Numbered from the stretch's first letter, positions 17,326-26,820 are shown. The stretch: 64,000 nt of DNA from Candidatus Defluviilinea proxima (GCA_016721115.1 JADKIW010000001.1:3115501-3179500), one strand, 5' to 3'. Numbers and translations are program-made. The notes: generated by a model from the sequence alone, not told the origin.

Positions 17326-19301
17326 AAAAGATCATTTCATTTCTCTTTCTTCTTTCTTTGCTCGTTTCATCTTGTGGTGAAGCGACGGTTACACCAGCTC
17401 CCATCACAGAAGCGGAAGTGGGTGATGTATTTGGCACAGCCATTTATACCGACCCATCACAGCCCATCGAGACACGTGTAGAAGACCTTCTCAAGCGCAT
17501 GACGCTCGATGAAAAGATCGGGCAGATGACTCAAGTGGAGCGGTTCAGCCTCAAGTCGGGTGATATTACCAAGTACTACATCGGCTCTGTTCTCAATGGG
17601 GGCGGTGGTGCACCTCCTGAGAATACACCCTTGGGTTGGTATCAGATGATCGAGCTTTACCAGAATGAAGCCCTGGCTACGCGGTTAAAAATTCCGATGA
17701 TCTATGGCGTGGATGCTGTACATGGTCACGGGAACATGAAGAATGCGACCATCTTCCCGCAGAACATCGGTCTCGGCGCGACAAACGACCCTGACTTGGT
17801 GAATAAGATCGGTAGGGCAACGGCTGAGGAGATCCTTGCCAGTGGCATTCCCTGGAATTTTGCTCCCGTTGTGGCAGTGGTGCAGGACGTACGTTGGGGA
17901 CGCACGTATGAAGGTTTTGGTGAAGAGACAGAGCTCGTATCAAGGCTTGGCACTGCCTATACCAAAGGGATGCAGGAGTTGCAGTCTGAAGACTCACCAA
18001 CTCAAGGCCAGACCTTGTTCACATTGGCAACGCCTAAACATTACCTTGGTGATGGTGGCACTATATGGGCCTCCTCACGGACCACCAATATGAACACGCG
18101 CTATATGCTCGATCAGGGCAATGTGCAAATTCCAGAGGATGTTATTCGGCAGTTGTATTTGACGCCTTATAAAGACGCAGTAGACGCAGGTGCCATGAGT
18201 GTAATGGCATCCTTCAGCAGTTGGCGCGGCACGAAGATGCATGCCCAGCAATATTGGCTGACAAAGGTCCTCAAGAACGAACTTGGTTTCAACGGTTTCA
18301 TCGTCTCTGACTGGCAGGCCATTGACCAGATCTATCCTGACGATTATTACCTTTCAGTCGTCACTGCCATCAATGCAGGCGTTGACATGAATATGGTGCC
18401 ACAGAATTATGTTCAATTTATTGAGACGATGCAGGAAGCGGTCAACAATGGCGACATCCCCGAATCTCGCGTAGATGAGGCTGTGCGCCGCATCTTGAGA
18501 GTTAAATTCGCTTTGGGCTTGTTCGAACATCCCATGCCAGACGCGAAGTATCAACAGACTGTCCGTTCTAAAGAACATTTGGATTTGGCTCGTCAGGCAG
18601 TGTGTGAGTCTCTTGTATTGCTCAAGAATGAGAATGATGCCCTGCCGTTGAAAAAAGATACCCCGGTCATTTTTGTGGCTGGTGAAGGTGCCAATGATAT
18701 TGGTTTGCAGTCCGGTGGTTGGACGCTCCAGTGGCAGGGTCAACCCGGTAACGACAATGAAGGTACGACAATTCTGAGTGGTATTCGCCCAATGGTAGAC
18801 CCTGAGACGCGTATTGAATTTAATCGTGATGCTGATTTCAGCGAGTTCAAGGATGCTGAAAGTAATCCGCTCGTTGCAGATGTTGGGATTGTTGTCCTTG
18901 CGGAGAAACCATATGCTGAAGGTGTTGGAGATGCGGCAGATATTTCACTCACTGAAACTGAGATCACACTTCTTGAACAGACACGAAAGCAAAGCAAATC
19001 CATCGTTGTAATTTTGCTTTCGGGGCGTCCGCGTGTGATCACAGATCAACTTCCGCTTGGAGATGCATGGGTGGCGGCGTGGCTCCCTGGCACCGAAGGT
19101 GGAAGCGGCATTGCTGATGTATTGTTCGGCGATCAACCGTTCACCGGGAAATTGTCTTATTCCTGGCCTCGCACCATGGAACAACTTCCGATCAATATCA
19201 ACAATTTAAAGAACAAAACTGGTTGTGACGCTCCGCTCTTCCCGCTCGGATATGGCCTAATCATCGGTGAACCATCCCCGGAAATCGCGGCTTGCCCATA
19301 A
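17322..19301 (+). CDS. GH3 exo-beta-glucanase/beta-glucosidase lipoprotein
   Basis: 659 residues. The lipoprotein signal MKKIISFLFLLSLLVSSC gives acylated C18, so the enzyme sits on the outside of the membrane. It has the two-domain plan of plant exo-glucanase ExoI-like GH3 proteins: GVDAVHGHGN, the KHYLGDGGT loop, the nucleophile D330 in VSDWQAID, then the (alpha/beta)6 sandwich domain ending LFPLGYGL. PA14 and FnIII domains are absent. It likely trims glucan chains or oligosaccharides from the non-reducing end. It is coupled by ATGA to the ABC ATPase gene and followed 10 bases later by the GH26 gene. Confidence 0.92.
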   Translation: MKKIISFLFLLSLLVSSCGEATVTPAPITEAEVGDVFGTAIYTDPSQPIETRVEDLLKRMTLDEKIGQMTQVERFSLKSGDITKYYIGSVLNGGGGAPPENTPLGWYQMIELYQNEALATRLKIPMIYGVDAVHGHGNMKNATIFPQNIGLGATNDPDLVNKIGRATAEEILASGIPWNFAPVVAVVQDVRWGRTYEGFGEETELVSRLGTAYTKGMQELQSEDSPTQGQTLFTLATPKHYLGDGGTIWASSRTTNMNTRYMLDQGNVQIPEDVIRQLYLTPYKDAVDAGAMSVMASFSSWRGTKMHAQQYWLTKVLKNELGFNGFIVSDWQAIDQIYPDDYYLSVVTAINAGVDMNMVPQNYVQFIETMQEAVNNGDIPESRVDEAVRRILRVKFALGLFEHPMPDAKYQQTVRSKEHLDLARQAVCESLVLLKNENDALPLKKDTPVIFVAGEGANDIGLQSGGWTLQWQGQPGNDNEGTTILSGIRPMVDPETRIEFNRDADFSEFKDAESNPLVADVGIVVLAEKPYAEGVGDAADISLTETEITLLEQTRKQSKSIVVILLSGRPRVITDQLPLGDAWVAAWLPGTEGGSGIADVLFGDQPFTGKLSYSWPRTMEQLPININNLKNKTGCDAPLFPLGYGLIIGEPSPEIAACP

Positions 19302-19311
19302 ATATCAACAA

Positions 19312-20391
19312 ATGAGACTTATAAGTTTTCTCTCCATCTCGATCTTGATTTTGTTGACAGGTTGTACACCACTGGCTTCACCTGCACAGCCATCAACGTT
19401 GACTGTTGAACCAGCGCAGACTGCTTCACCGACTCCGACTCTCGCTCCCATGCCCGACTATTCTTCGTGGCCAGGAGTGTACTTTGGCGTATTCCAGGGT
19501 GGACAGGATGTTGAACAGCAACTTGGTCAAAAATTCGCTGTTCAATTGTATTATCACCAGTGGGGTAGTCCGTTCAACGCTGGGGCATTTTCAAGTAACC
19601 TGGAAAATGGATGGATTACCGAATCGACCTGGGAATACAAAGCTACCTTAACCGGTGTGGATGACCCTTACGCTTTGCAACCGCTCAAAGCTATTGTTGA
19701 CGGGAAAAAGGATGACTACATCCGGGAGTTCGCTCGCGATGCTGGGGCTTTTGGTCATCCCTTACTGTTACGTTGGGGACATGAAATGAATGGCGATTGG
19801 TATATCTGGAGTGGCACGAAGAACGGTGGTGTTGTCCCTGATAAATATGGTGACCTGCTCAAACCCGATGGCCCAGAACTGTTCGTAGATGCTTACCACC
19901 ATATCCATGATGTTTTTCAGGAAGAAAAGGCAACCAATGTCCTGTGGGTTTGGTGTCCAAACATTCTGATGGGTGATAAGCTGGGCGAGGCTTGGAACGA
20001 GATCGGTAACTATTACCCTGGTGATGAATATGTAGATTGGCTATGCATGGATGGATATAACTGGGGCACCAGTCAATCTTGGAGTAGTTGGCAAACCTTT
20101 GATGAGGTATACGCGCCGACATATGCACGACTACAGCAGATCAATTCGAATAAACCGATCATCATCGGTGAGTTTGCATCTAGCGACAAGGGCGGCGACA
20201 AGGCCGCTTGGGTAGCAGATGCCTTCCAAAAAATCAGCAACGCTTATCCACAGATTCGTGCCGCAGTCTGGTTTAATACCAATAAAGAAACAGATTGGCG
20301 TATGAACTCATCTGAGGCTGTGTTTGACGTTTTCAAAACAGAGTTGGCGCGGCCCGGCTGGGTGGAAACCTGGCCTGGGTTTGAAAAATAA
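19312..20391 (+). CDS. GH26 beta-mannanase-type lipoprotein
   Basis: 359 residues from the ATG at 19312; the longer in-frame start at 19267 overlaps the GH3 gene and would displace the signal peptide. The lipobox LLTGC gives C18, followed by a Thr/Pro-rich linker to about residue 50. The catalytic barrel shows the GH26 acid/base in RWGHEMNGDWY (E158) and the nucleophile in IIIGEFASS (E287). GH26 members mostly cleave beta-1,4-mannan; a minority cleave mixed-linkage glucan. The epimerase and GH130 in the same locus favour mannan. It is displayed on the outer face of the membrane. Confidence 0.9.
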   Translation: MRLISFLSISILILLTGCTPLASPAQPSTLTVEPAQTASPTPTLAPMPDYSSWPGVYFGVFQGGQDVEQQLGQKFAVQLYYHQWGSPFNAGAFSSNLENGWITESTWEYKATLTGVDDPYALQPLKAIVDGKKDDYIREFARDAGAFGHPLLLRWGHEMNGDWYIWSGTKNGGVVPDKYGDLLKPDGPELFVDAYHHIHDVFQEEKATNVLWVWCPNILMGDKLGEAWNEIGNYYPGDEYVDWLCMDGYNWGTSQSWSSWQTFDEVYAPTYARLQQINSNKPIIIGEFASSDKGGDKAAWVADAFQKISNAYPQIRAAVWFNTNKETDWRMNSSEAVFDVFKTELARPGWVETWPGFEK

Positions 20392-20404
20392 TTTAGGAGT
20401 AAAA

Positions 20405-22834
20405 ATGAAATACGGATACTTTGACGACCCCAACCGTGAATATATCATCACGAATCCGCGCACGCCTGCGAAGTGGATCAACTATATCGGCACGCTTCAA
20501 TTTGGCGGCTTTGTAGATCACACAGGTGGCGCAATCATCTGCAAGAACGATCCAACCTTTAACCGTATTACGAAGTACGTTCAGCAGATGCCGTCGTCTG
20601 ACTTCAAGGGTGAGACTTTATATCTCAGAATTCATCGCGCTGAGCGGAGCGATAGCGCAGACGAAGCGAAGTACAAAGTCTTTTCTCCGTTTTATGTTCC
20701 CACTCTCGACTCCTATGATAAGTACGAATGCCATGTTGGGCTTGGATACACCCGCATTATCAGTGAAGTGTATGGACTCCGTACCGAAGTGACGATCCTT
20801 GTCCCCACAGGCGCCGCTGTAGAAGTGCGTGACATTAAAGTAACCAACGTCAGTAAAAAACCGCTCGAAGTGGATGCGATCCCTGTATTGGAATACACTC
20901 ATCCCAGTGCCTTACAACAATTCACCAATGCCGATTGGATTCCACAGACCATGCAATCGAAGATGTTGAGGGATGGTGAGTTCACCGTGCTGGTTCAGTA
21001 TCCATTTATGCACCGCGATACGAAGCATAATTTCTTTACATCGAATTTGCCTGCATCATCCTTTGAGACTGATCGTAAAAAATTCCTTGGCGACAATGAA
21101 TATGGTACGTGGGCGAATCCGCTCAGCCTGCAAAGCGATGAGCTCTCGAACACGCAAGCACTACGTGGCGATAATATTGCCGCCTTGCTTCATCATCTCG
21201 GCACAATTCAACCCGGTGAGACGAAACGCCTTATCACGCAATTGGGTCAGGAGCCGAACTATGATGCGGCGAAGAAAAGTGTCGAGAAGTATCGCAACCC
21301 CAAGTCCATTGAAGATGCGCTCGCGGAAATGAAAGCTTTTTGGGATACCTATCTCGACGTGTTACAAGTCAATACACCCGACCCCGCTTTCAATAGCACA
21401 GTCAACATTCACAATCCTCATCAATGTCATACCACTCGCCAGTGGTCGCGTTATCTTTCGTATTATCAACTTGGTCTTGGCGCGCGCGGCATTGGCATGC
21501 GCGATTCGTCGCAAGACTTGCTTGGCACGATGGCGAATAATCCGCAGGATGCAAAAGAGTTTTTGAAATTGCTTCTATCATTCCAGAAAGCGAACGGCTC
21601 GGCGTTGCACCAATTCAATCCGCTCACACTCGAGGGTAACGAAGGCGATTCGCTTGAGATGGAAGACCGTCCACATTATTACAGCGACGACCACCTTTGG
21701 AGCATTCTCGGTATTACGGCATACGTAAAAGAGACGGGCGATGTTTCGTTTTTGGATGAAGTGATTCCCTACTATGAAAAAGATAAGGATGGAAAGCCGC
21801 TTCAATCTTCGTCCGTGCTTGATCATGCGAAACGAGGCTTGACCTTCACCCGAACAGACATTGGTGCCCACGGACTCCCGCTCCTTGGCTTTGCGGACTG
21901 GAACGATACAGTCAATCTGCCCACTGGTGCAGAGTCGTTATTCACGGCGAATCTGTACGGTGTTGCTTTACGCGAGTTTATTGCGTTGCTCAAGTTCATT
22001 GGCCAACCCACAGGTGAATTTGAACAAGCATACAAGGAAATGCAATCTCGCATCGAAGAGCATGGCTGGGATGGTGAATGGTATGTCCGTTATTTCGATA
22101 ACAAAGGCGAGCCGCTTGGCTCCAGTAAGAATAAATACGGACAGATCTATCTCAACGGACAATCATGGGCTGTGCTGTCTGGCTTTGCTTCCAGTGAACG
22201 GGCGAAGCGGGCCATGCAATCGGTCTATGAGAAGTTGAATACGAAGTATGGCATCAAGCTCTCAGCTCCTGGGTTCAATGGCTATGACAGAAACTACGGC
22301 GGTGTGACGACGTATCCGCCTGGGGCGAAGGAGAATGGTGGTATCTTCTTGCACCCGAATCCGTGGGCAATGATCGCAGAGACCATGCTTGGCAACGGTG
22401 ACCGTGCCTACGAGTATTATTCACAGATCAACCCTGCTGGTAAAAACGATTCGATTGACCTGTATGAAATTGAGCCATATGTTTACGCTCAAAACATTCT
22501 TGGCGATGAACATCCACAATTTGGATTGGGACGTAACTCATGGCTTTCTGGTACGGCCTCGTGGAGTTATCAGGCTGGCACGCAATGGATTCTGGGAATC
22601 CGTGCGGAGTATGATGGCTTGTTGATCGATCCGTGTATTCCATCCAAGTGGGACGGCTTTACAGCGATACGCAAATATCGCGGCGTGACGTATCACATCA
22701 CGGTGAAGAATCCGAAGCATGTCTGTAAGGGCGTGGAAAAGGTCACAGTAAACGGGAAGCAGGTTGAAGGAAGTTTGATTCGAGCAGAAAAAGGTGTGAG
22801 CGAAGTCCATGTCGAAGTGGTGTTGGGGTCGTGA
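20405..22834 (+). CDS. GH94 disaccharide phosphorylase, second paralogue
   Basis: 809 residues from the ATG at 20405, which has a perfect AGGAG seven bases ahead; the longer frame back to 20324 overlaps the GH26 gene. It begins MKYGYFDDPNREYIITNPRTP, close to the first GH94, and keeps GIGMRDSSQDLLG and FADWNDTVNLP with general acid D501. The TVN after DWND, instead of CLN, points to another acceptor or linkage than cellobiose; chitobiose-, laminaribiose- or cellodextrin-type activity are candidates and cannot be separated here. Cytoplasmic. Stop and next start overlap as TGATG. Confidence 0.9.
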   Translation: MKYGYFDDPNREYIITNPRTPAKWINYIGTLQFGGFVDHTGGAIICKNDPTFNRITKYVQQMPSSDFKGETLYLRIHRAERSDSADEAKYKVFSPFYVPTLDSYDKYECHVGLGYTRIISEVYGLRTEVTILVPTGAAVEVRDIKVTNVSKKPLEVDAIPVLEYTHPSALQQFTNADWIPQTMQSKMLRDGEFTVLVQYPFMHRDTKHNFFTSNLPASSFETDRKKFLGDNEYGTWANPLSLQSDELSNTQALRGDNIAALLHHLGTIQPGETKRLITQLGQEPNYDAAKKSVEKYRNPKSIEDALAEMKAFWDTYLDVLQVNTPDPAFNSTVNIHNPHQCHTTRQWSRYLSYYQLGLGARGIGMRDSSQDLLGTMANNPQDAKEFLKLLLSFQKANGSALHQFNPLTLEGNEGDSLEMEDRPHYYSDDHLWSILGITAYVKETGDVSFLDEVIPYYEKDKDGKPLQSSSVLDHAKRGLTFTRTDIGAHGLPLLGFADWNDTVNLPTGAESLFTANLYGVALREFIALLKFIGQPTGEFEQAYKEMQSRIEEHGWDGEWYVRYFDNKGEPLGSSKNKYGQIYLNGQSWAVLSGFASSERAKRAMQSVYEKLNTKYGIKLSAPGFNGYDRNYGGVTTYPPGAKENGGIFLHPNPWAMIAETMLGNGDRAYEYYSQINPAGKNDSIDLYEIEPYVYAQNILGDEHPQFGLGRNSWLSGTASWSYQAGTQWILGIRAEYDGLLIDPCIPSKWDGFTAIRKYRGVTYHITVKNPKHVCKGVEKVTVNGKQVEGSLIRAEKGVSEVHVEVVLGS

Positions 22835-23682
22835 TGTCCGAATCAAGGCTTCCATCTGCATCTATTGAAAATGAATTTTTGCGACTCGAATATCTGATCA
22901 CAACAGGGCCTCGTATTATCGGTTTGTATCCAATGGGCGTGGATGGCAACCTGCTTGCTGAAACGCCCGATATACATTGGCCTGTGCCGCATGGGGAATT
23001 TTATTTGCGTGGCGGACATCGCTTGTGGAAGGCACCTGAAGATTCGTTTTACAACTGTCCCGAAGACGGTGTGACCGTAATTGAGGGTAATGGCGTGACG
23101 TTGCGAAGCCCTGTAGATCCTTCAGGCTTGGAGAAAGAGATTGCGGTGAGGCTGGACGGGCACCGTGTGCATCTTTCACAAAAGATCACGTGGCATGGTG
23201 ATAAGCCGATCACGCTTGCTCCATGGGGTATCACACAGTTGCGATTGGGTGGCATGGGGATATTACCGTTATCTAGCAAGGATGGTCTTGCGCCGAATCG
23301 AAATCTTGTGTTGTGGCCATATACAAGCTTGAAGGACGACCGTTTGGAATTGCACGATGATTTTATATTATTGCACGGTACGGCATCGGAGCAAGCCGCA
23401 AAGATTGGAAACTGTAATACACATGGCTGGATCGCTTATGCAATGGGCAATGCCTTGTTCGTAAAGCGTTTTGGCGTTGAAGAAGGTGCGCTTCCTGATT
23501 TGAACACTAATGTGCAAGCGTATGTCAGAGATGTGTGTATCGAACTGGAAACGCTTGGAGCGCTGAAGACATTGCGAAACGGGGAATCAGTAACGTTGAA
23601 TGAGACGTGGGAAGTGACCGTTGGGGAGTTTCCCGCAAATCTCGAAACTGCTCGTATAATCGGCGATCTGTTGAATAAGTAA
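22834..23682 (+). CDS. aldose-epimerase-like (galactose mutarotase fold) protein
   Basis: 282 residues. The sequence is that of a beta-sandwich sugar-binding protein: IENEFLRLEYLITTGPRIIGL, GEFYLRGGHRLWKAPE, a run of beta strands and WGITQLRLGG. It resembles the aldose 1-epimerase superfamily (DUF4432/DUF4380-like members) rather than classical GalM. A role in sugar anomer conversion next to phosphorylases would make sense because their products and substrates are anomer specific (inference). It overlaps the GH94 stop by one base. A GTG at 22831 is an alternative start. Confidence 0.7.
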   Translation: MSESRLPSASIENEFLRLEYLITTGPRIIGLYPMGVDGNLLAETPDIHWPVPHGEFYLRGGHRLWKAPEDSFYNCPEDGVTVIEGNGVTLRSPVDPSGLEKEIAVRLDGHRVHLSQKITWHGDKPITLAPWGITQLRLGGMGILPLSSKDGLAPNRNLVLWPYTSLKDDRLELHDDFILLHGTASEQAAKIGNCNTHGWIAYAMGNALFVKRFGVEEGALPDLNTNVQAYVRDVCIELETLGALKTLRNGESVTLNETWEVTVGEFPANLETARIIGDLLNK

Positions 23683-23748
23683 TTGGTAAGTAGTAAGTGG
23701 GTCTTGCTTTAATCGAGATCTACGATTTCATGGACTATGGAGTATCAA

Positions 23749-25110
23749 ATGGCAAACAAGATCATCTTCCCTGACAATTTTCTCTGGGGTGCGGCAACAG
23801 CCTCGTACCAGATCGAGGGAGCATGGAACAAGCACGGCAAGGGGGAATCCACATGGGATCGATTCACTCACACACCTGGAAATATTCGTAACAACGATAC
23901 GGGCGATGTAGCGGACGACCATTACAATCGTTGGAAAAAAGATATCGCCTTGATGAAGAAGATCGGGTTGAAAGCGTATCGCTTTTCGATCTCGTGGCCT
24001 CGTGTTCTGCCTGCTGGGCGTGGCAAGGTCAATCAAAAGGGACTCGACTTTTACAGCAAACTGGTAGATGGCCTGCTTGAAGCAGGTATTACGCCTTTCG
24101 TTACGCTCAATCATTGGGATATTCCACAGGTACTCGAAGACGAAGGCGGCTGGCCTGTCCGTTCAACAGCGGAAGCTTTTGTAGATTACGCCAATGTAGT
24201 TTCTCGTGCGCTTGGTGACCGTGTCACGAAGTGGATCACACATAACGAGCCTGCTGTCGTCGCATGGATGGGATACGAGTCAGGCATCCATGCACCAGGC
24301 ACGAAAGACTACTCTAAAGCAACCCGTGCCGCGCATCACTTGTTGATTTCTCATGGATGGGCGATTCCTGTCATCAAGCGCAATAGTCCGAATGTGGAAG
24401 TGGGCATAACACTTAACATCGGCTGGAAGGCGGCGGCGTCCAATAGCGCGATGGACATGAAACTCGCTCGTGAAAGTGACGGCAAATGGTTCCGCTGGTT
24501 TGCGGATCCTGTATATGGGTATGGATACCCATCCGATATGGTTGAAGCTTTTACCAGGCAGGGAGCGCTTCCCAATGGACTTGATTTCGTACAACAAGGC
24601 GATATGGATGTGATTGCCACGCCAACAGAATTTATTGGGCTAAATTACTATGCTCGACAACTGTCTCGTGCGAATGACCCTGATAATAACCCGCAAACTG
24701 TTTTTTCCAAACCGAAGACTCCAGAGAATTGGACGGAGATGGGTTGGGAAAATTACCCTGATGGGCTAACGGGTGTGCTTGGCAGGGTCTATTTCCATTA
24801 CCAGCCTCTCAAAATTTATGTCACCGAGAATGGGGCAAGCTACTCAACACCACCCGATGAAAACGGCAATGTGCCAGACGAATTCCGCACGCAATATTTG
24901 CGTACTCATTTCACCGCATCGCATCGTGCCATTCAGGCGGGAGTTCCACTAGCGGGTTATTTTGTCTGGTCACTGATGGATAACTTCGAATGGTCGTTTG
25001 GTTATAGCCAACGCTTTGGCATTGTGTGGGTGGATTATGAAACGCAGAAACGCATATTGAAAGACAGCGCCAAATGGTATAAAGGCGTCATCAAGAAGAA
25101 CGGGTTTTAG
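23749..25110 (+). CDS. GH1 beta-glucosidase/beta-glycosidase
   Basis: 453 residues. ATG 23749 is preferred over 23737 because GGAG lies at the right distance before it and the protein then begins MANKIIFPDNFLWGAATASYQIEG as usual for the family. Acid/base E167 is in THNEP and nucleophile E360 in IYVTENGAS; the NHWDIPQ and FVWSLMDNFEW aglycone and product-site motifs are intact. Cytoplasmic; it would hydrolyse imported beta-linked disaccharides to monosaccharides, in parallel with the phosphorylases. It is the last gene of the plus-strand locus. Confidence 0.95.
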   Translation: MANKIIFPDNFLWGAATASYQIEGAWNKHGKGESTWDRFTHTPGNIRNNDTGDVADDHYNRWKKDIALMKKIGLKAYRFSISWPRVLPAGRGKVNQKGLDFYSKLVDGLLEAGITPFVTLNHWDIPQVLEDEGGWPVRSTAEAFVDYANVVSRALGDRVTKWITHNEPAVVAWMGYESGIHAPGTKDYSKATRAAHHLLISHGWAIPVIKRNSPNVEVGITLNIGWKAAASNSAMDMKLARESDGKWFRWFADPVYGYGYPSDMVEAFTRQGALPNGLDFVQQGDMDVIATPTEFIGLNYYARQLSRANDPDNNPQTVFSKPKTPENWTEMGWENYPDGLTGVLGRVYFHYQPLKIYVTENGASYSTPPDENGNVPDEFRTQYLRTHFTASHRAIQAGVPLAGYFVWSLMDNFEWSFGYSQRFGIVWVDYETQKRILKDSAKWYKGVIKKNGF

Positions 25111-25124
25111 AAAAAATACAAAGC

Positions 25125-25155
25125 AAAGTCGACCCAGTACTGGGTCGACTTTTTG
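25125..25155. terminator. terminator between GH1 and methyltransferase genes
   Basis: Perfect 14-base arms aaagtcgacccagt / actgggtcgacttt followed by TTT. It ends the glycan operon and, as the pair is symmetric with an A-run on the left, can serve the convergent minus-strand gene too. Confidence 0.9.
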
Positions 25156-25157
25156 AT

Positions 25158-25931
25158 TCACTTACTTTTGACAGATCTCGTTGCGATATAGCTGGGGTGA
25201 TAATTATGCAGGGGGGATTCGATCATGTAATCTTCGAACATATCTGTGACGACCAACCCCACATCCATTTGACCGCCGAGTAGGTCAGTGAGGGAATGAC
25301 CAAATTCAACAGGCAATCCCTTTTCAAGTTGTTCGTCCAGATCTTCTTTGGGCAGGCTTGTCAAATCTGAATAGGGGATCTGATGCGTGACTTCAAGAAC
25401 GCCTTCATCCATTTTGAACAAATCGAAAATATAGTGAATGGGATTCATCGAACCTGTCATCAAAATTCCGCCCGGACGCAAAACGCGGGAACATTCCTTC
25501 CAAACAGCACGGACGTCTTGCATAAAAACTGTGGAGCAGGGATTGAATACCAGATCGAACGACTCGTCTGCGAACATGGATAGATCTGCCGCGTCGCCTT
25601 CCACTGTCCGAATCAGCAACGCTTCTCTCTCAGCCACAAGCTGATCCTGTTTCAATTGGGCTGGGGAATTGTCGAAGACTGTCACATTCGCGCCAGCCGC
25701 CGCAAGGACAGGTCCCTGTTGGCCGCCGCCCGATGCCAGACATAGCACGTCTGCGCCGTGAAGCGGAGGAAACCATCGGCGTGGCACAGGGATATTTTCT
25801 GTGAGCAATATACTGAACTCGCCTTTTCGTGCCCTGGCAATGATTTCAGAATCAAAGGGCTTTGTCCAACGGCTTTCGCCGCCTTCCACTTCGCGATTCC
25901 ATGCTTCGCGATTGTACGAGCGGATGTCCAT
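25158..25931 (-). CDS. class I SAM-dependent methyltransferase
   Basis: 257 residues. Motif I is VLCLASGGGQQGPVL with acidic residue D in VTVFDNS; EGDAADLSMFADESFDLVFNPCS supplies motifs II and III; VLRPGGILMTGSM is the post-III strand. This is a methyltransferase type 11-like protein of unknown substrate. The ATG has AAGGAG eight bases ahead. It is a single gene, convergent with the GH1 gene and divergent from the lipoprotein gene at 26128. Confidence 0.88.
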   Translation of the reverse strand: MDIRSYNREAWNREVEGGESRWTKPFDSEIIARARKGEFSILLTENIPVPRRWFPPLHGADVLCLASGGGQQGPVLAAAGANVTVFDNSPAQLKQDQLVAEREALLIRTVEGDAADLSMFADESFDLVFNPCSTVFMQDVRAVWKECSRVLRPGGILMTGSMNPIHYIFDLFKMDEGVLEVTHQIPYSDLTSLPKEDLDEQLEKGLPVEFGHSLTDLLGGQMDVGLVVTDMFEDYMIESPLHNYHPSYIATRSVKSK

Positions 25932-26028
25932 GCGGTGTCTCCTTGTGCGGTGTGTGGCGGGAATTGTAAGAGGGGAAAGAAGGCTTGTCGAGGCAGTTTT
26001 AATGGCTGGCTGGACGAGAATTGCTCTG

Positions 26029-26065
26029 AAAGAGTCAATTAATGACGGTCAAAGAGTCAATTAAT
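26029..26065. promoter_or_regulatory. direct repeat upstream of the FFW-repeat lipoprotein gene
   Basis: The 15-base word aaagagtcaattaat occurs at 26029-26043 and 26051-26065, exactly 22 bases apart (about two helical turns). It lies between divergent genes, just before TTGATT at 26082 and an AT-rich -10 region. This is the arrangement of a tandem activator or repressor site. Confidence 0.5.
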
Positions 26066-26127
26066 CGCAACATTTCTCCTGTTGATTTTTGTAAAATGAT
26101 TGAAATTATTACATAGGAGTTGTATAC

Positions 26128-26820
26128 ATGAAAAAGATCGTCTTGATTATCTCTGCTATTTTGACTTTGTTAATTTCTGCCTGCGGACCCAGCAAGGCTA
26201 CCCCAACCCCATTCTTTTGGGCGGTTGATGAACTTACTGCCACCTCGAATGCTCCCAGCACAGCCACTCCAACCCCGTTCTTCTGGGGGATGGATGAACT
26301 CACTGCAACAGCGGGTGCTCCCAATAATGACGAGCCTATTCAAGCTATTGTTTTCGATGAGCCAGTTAAGGGAATAGTGAATGAAAGCACGCCTGTTCAA
26401 GGAATGGTAAACAGTACCCCTATTCAGGCTATAGTTGTCACAACGACCCCTATTGTCGCGTTGGTGAACCCGGGTGTTGAGCATAAGGGTATGTGTCTTT
26501 ACGACTCGACCAACGCTTGGTATTTGAAAAATAAAAGCACCTCAGAAATGACCGTCAACTGGAAGTTTGATTATCTAAACCCCAGCAGAATCGATGTCGA
26601 GGGACAGGTCAAATTACCGGCTGAAAGTGGCTTTGTTAAAGTGTATGTTTCGCCAAACAAAGGATCTTTCATTGTCCCGAATGTTCTCGATGTGGCGTCG
26701 ACGACTTGTTTTGCTGTGAAAGCAGACTCTCCCTCGTCTCCCTCATCTGCCTCGTCTGATGCACCTGCTCCTGTTGCGCCTACAGCTTGTTCGCCAACTG
26801 CCCCTGGCTGTACACAATAA
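26128..26820 (+). CDS. lipoprotein with internal FFW and TPIQAIV repeats
   Basis: 230 residues, no family recognised. The lipobox is LLISAC (C19). Two near-identical 15-residue units, TPTPFFWAVDELTAT and TPTPFFWGMDELTAT, sit at about 25-39 and 47-61, followed by several short units of the form P(I/V)(Q/K)(A/G)(I/M)V over residues 70-112. The C-terminal half, from about 118, is a compact beta-rich domain (MCLYDSTNAWYLKNKS...) with two cysteines and a Ser/Pro-rich tail. AGGAG precedes the ATG. It may be a surface-anchored binding protein; function unknown. Confidence 0.75.
   Translation: MKKIVLIISAILTLLISACGPSKATPTPFFWAVDELTATSNAPSTATPTPFFWGMDELTATAGAPNNDEPIQAIVFDEPVKGIVNESTPVQGMVNSTPIQAIVVTTTPIVALVNPGVEHKGMCLYDSTNAWYLKNKSTSEMTVNWKFDYLNPSRIDVEGQVKLPAESGFVKVYVSPNKGSFIVPNVLDVASTTCFAVKADSPSSPSSASSDAPAPVAPTACSPTAPGCTQ

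Noticed and set aside
20324..20404. Longer N-terminus of the second GH94
   Set aside because: Overlaps the GH26 gene; the ATG at 20405 has a perfect ribosome site and matches the paralogue's start.
26029..26065. CRISPR array
   Set aside because: Only two 15-base units with a 7-base gap; no array-type periodicity is seen anywhere in the window.
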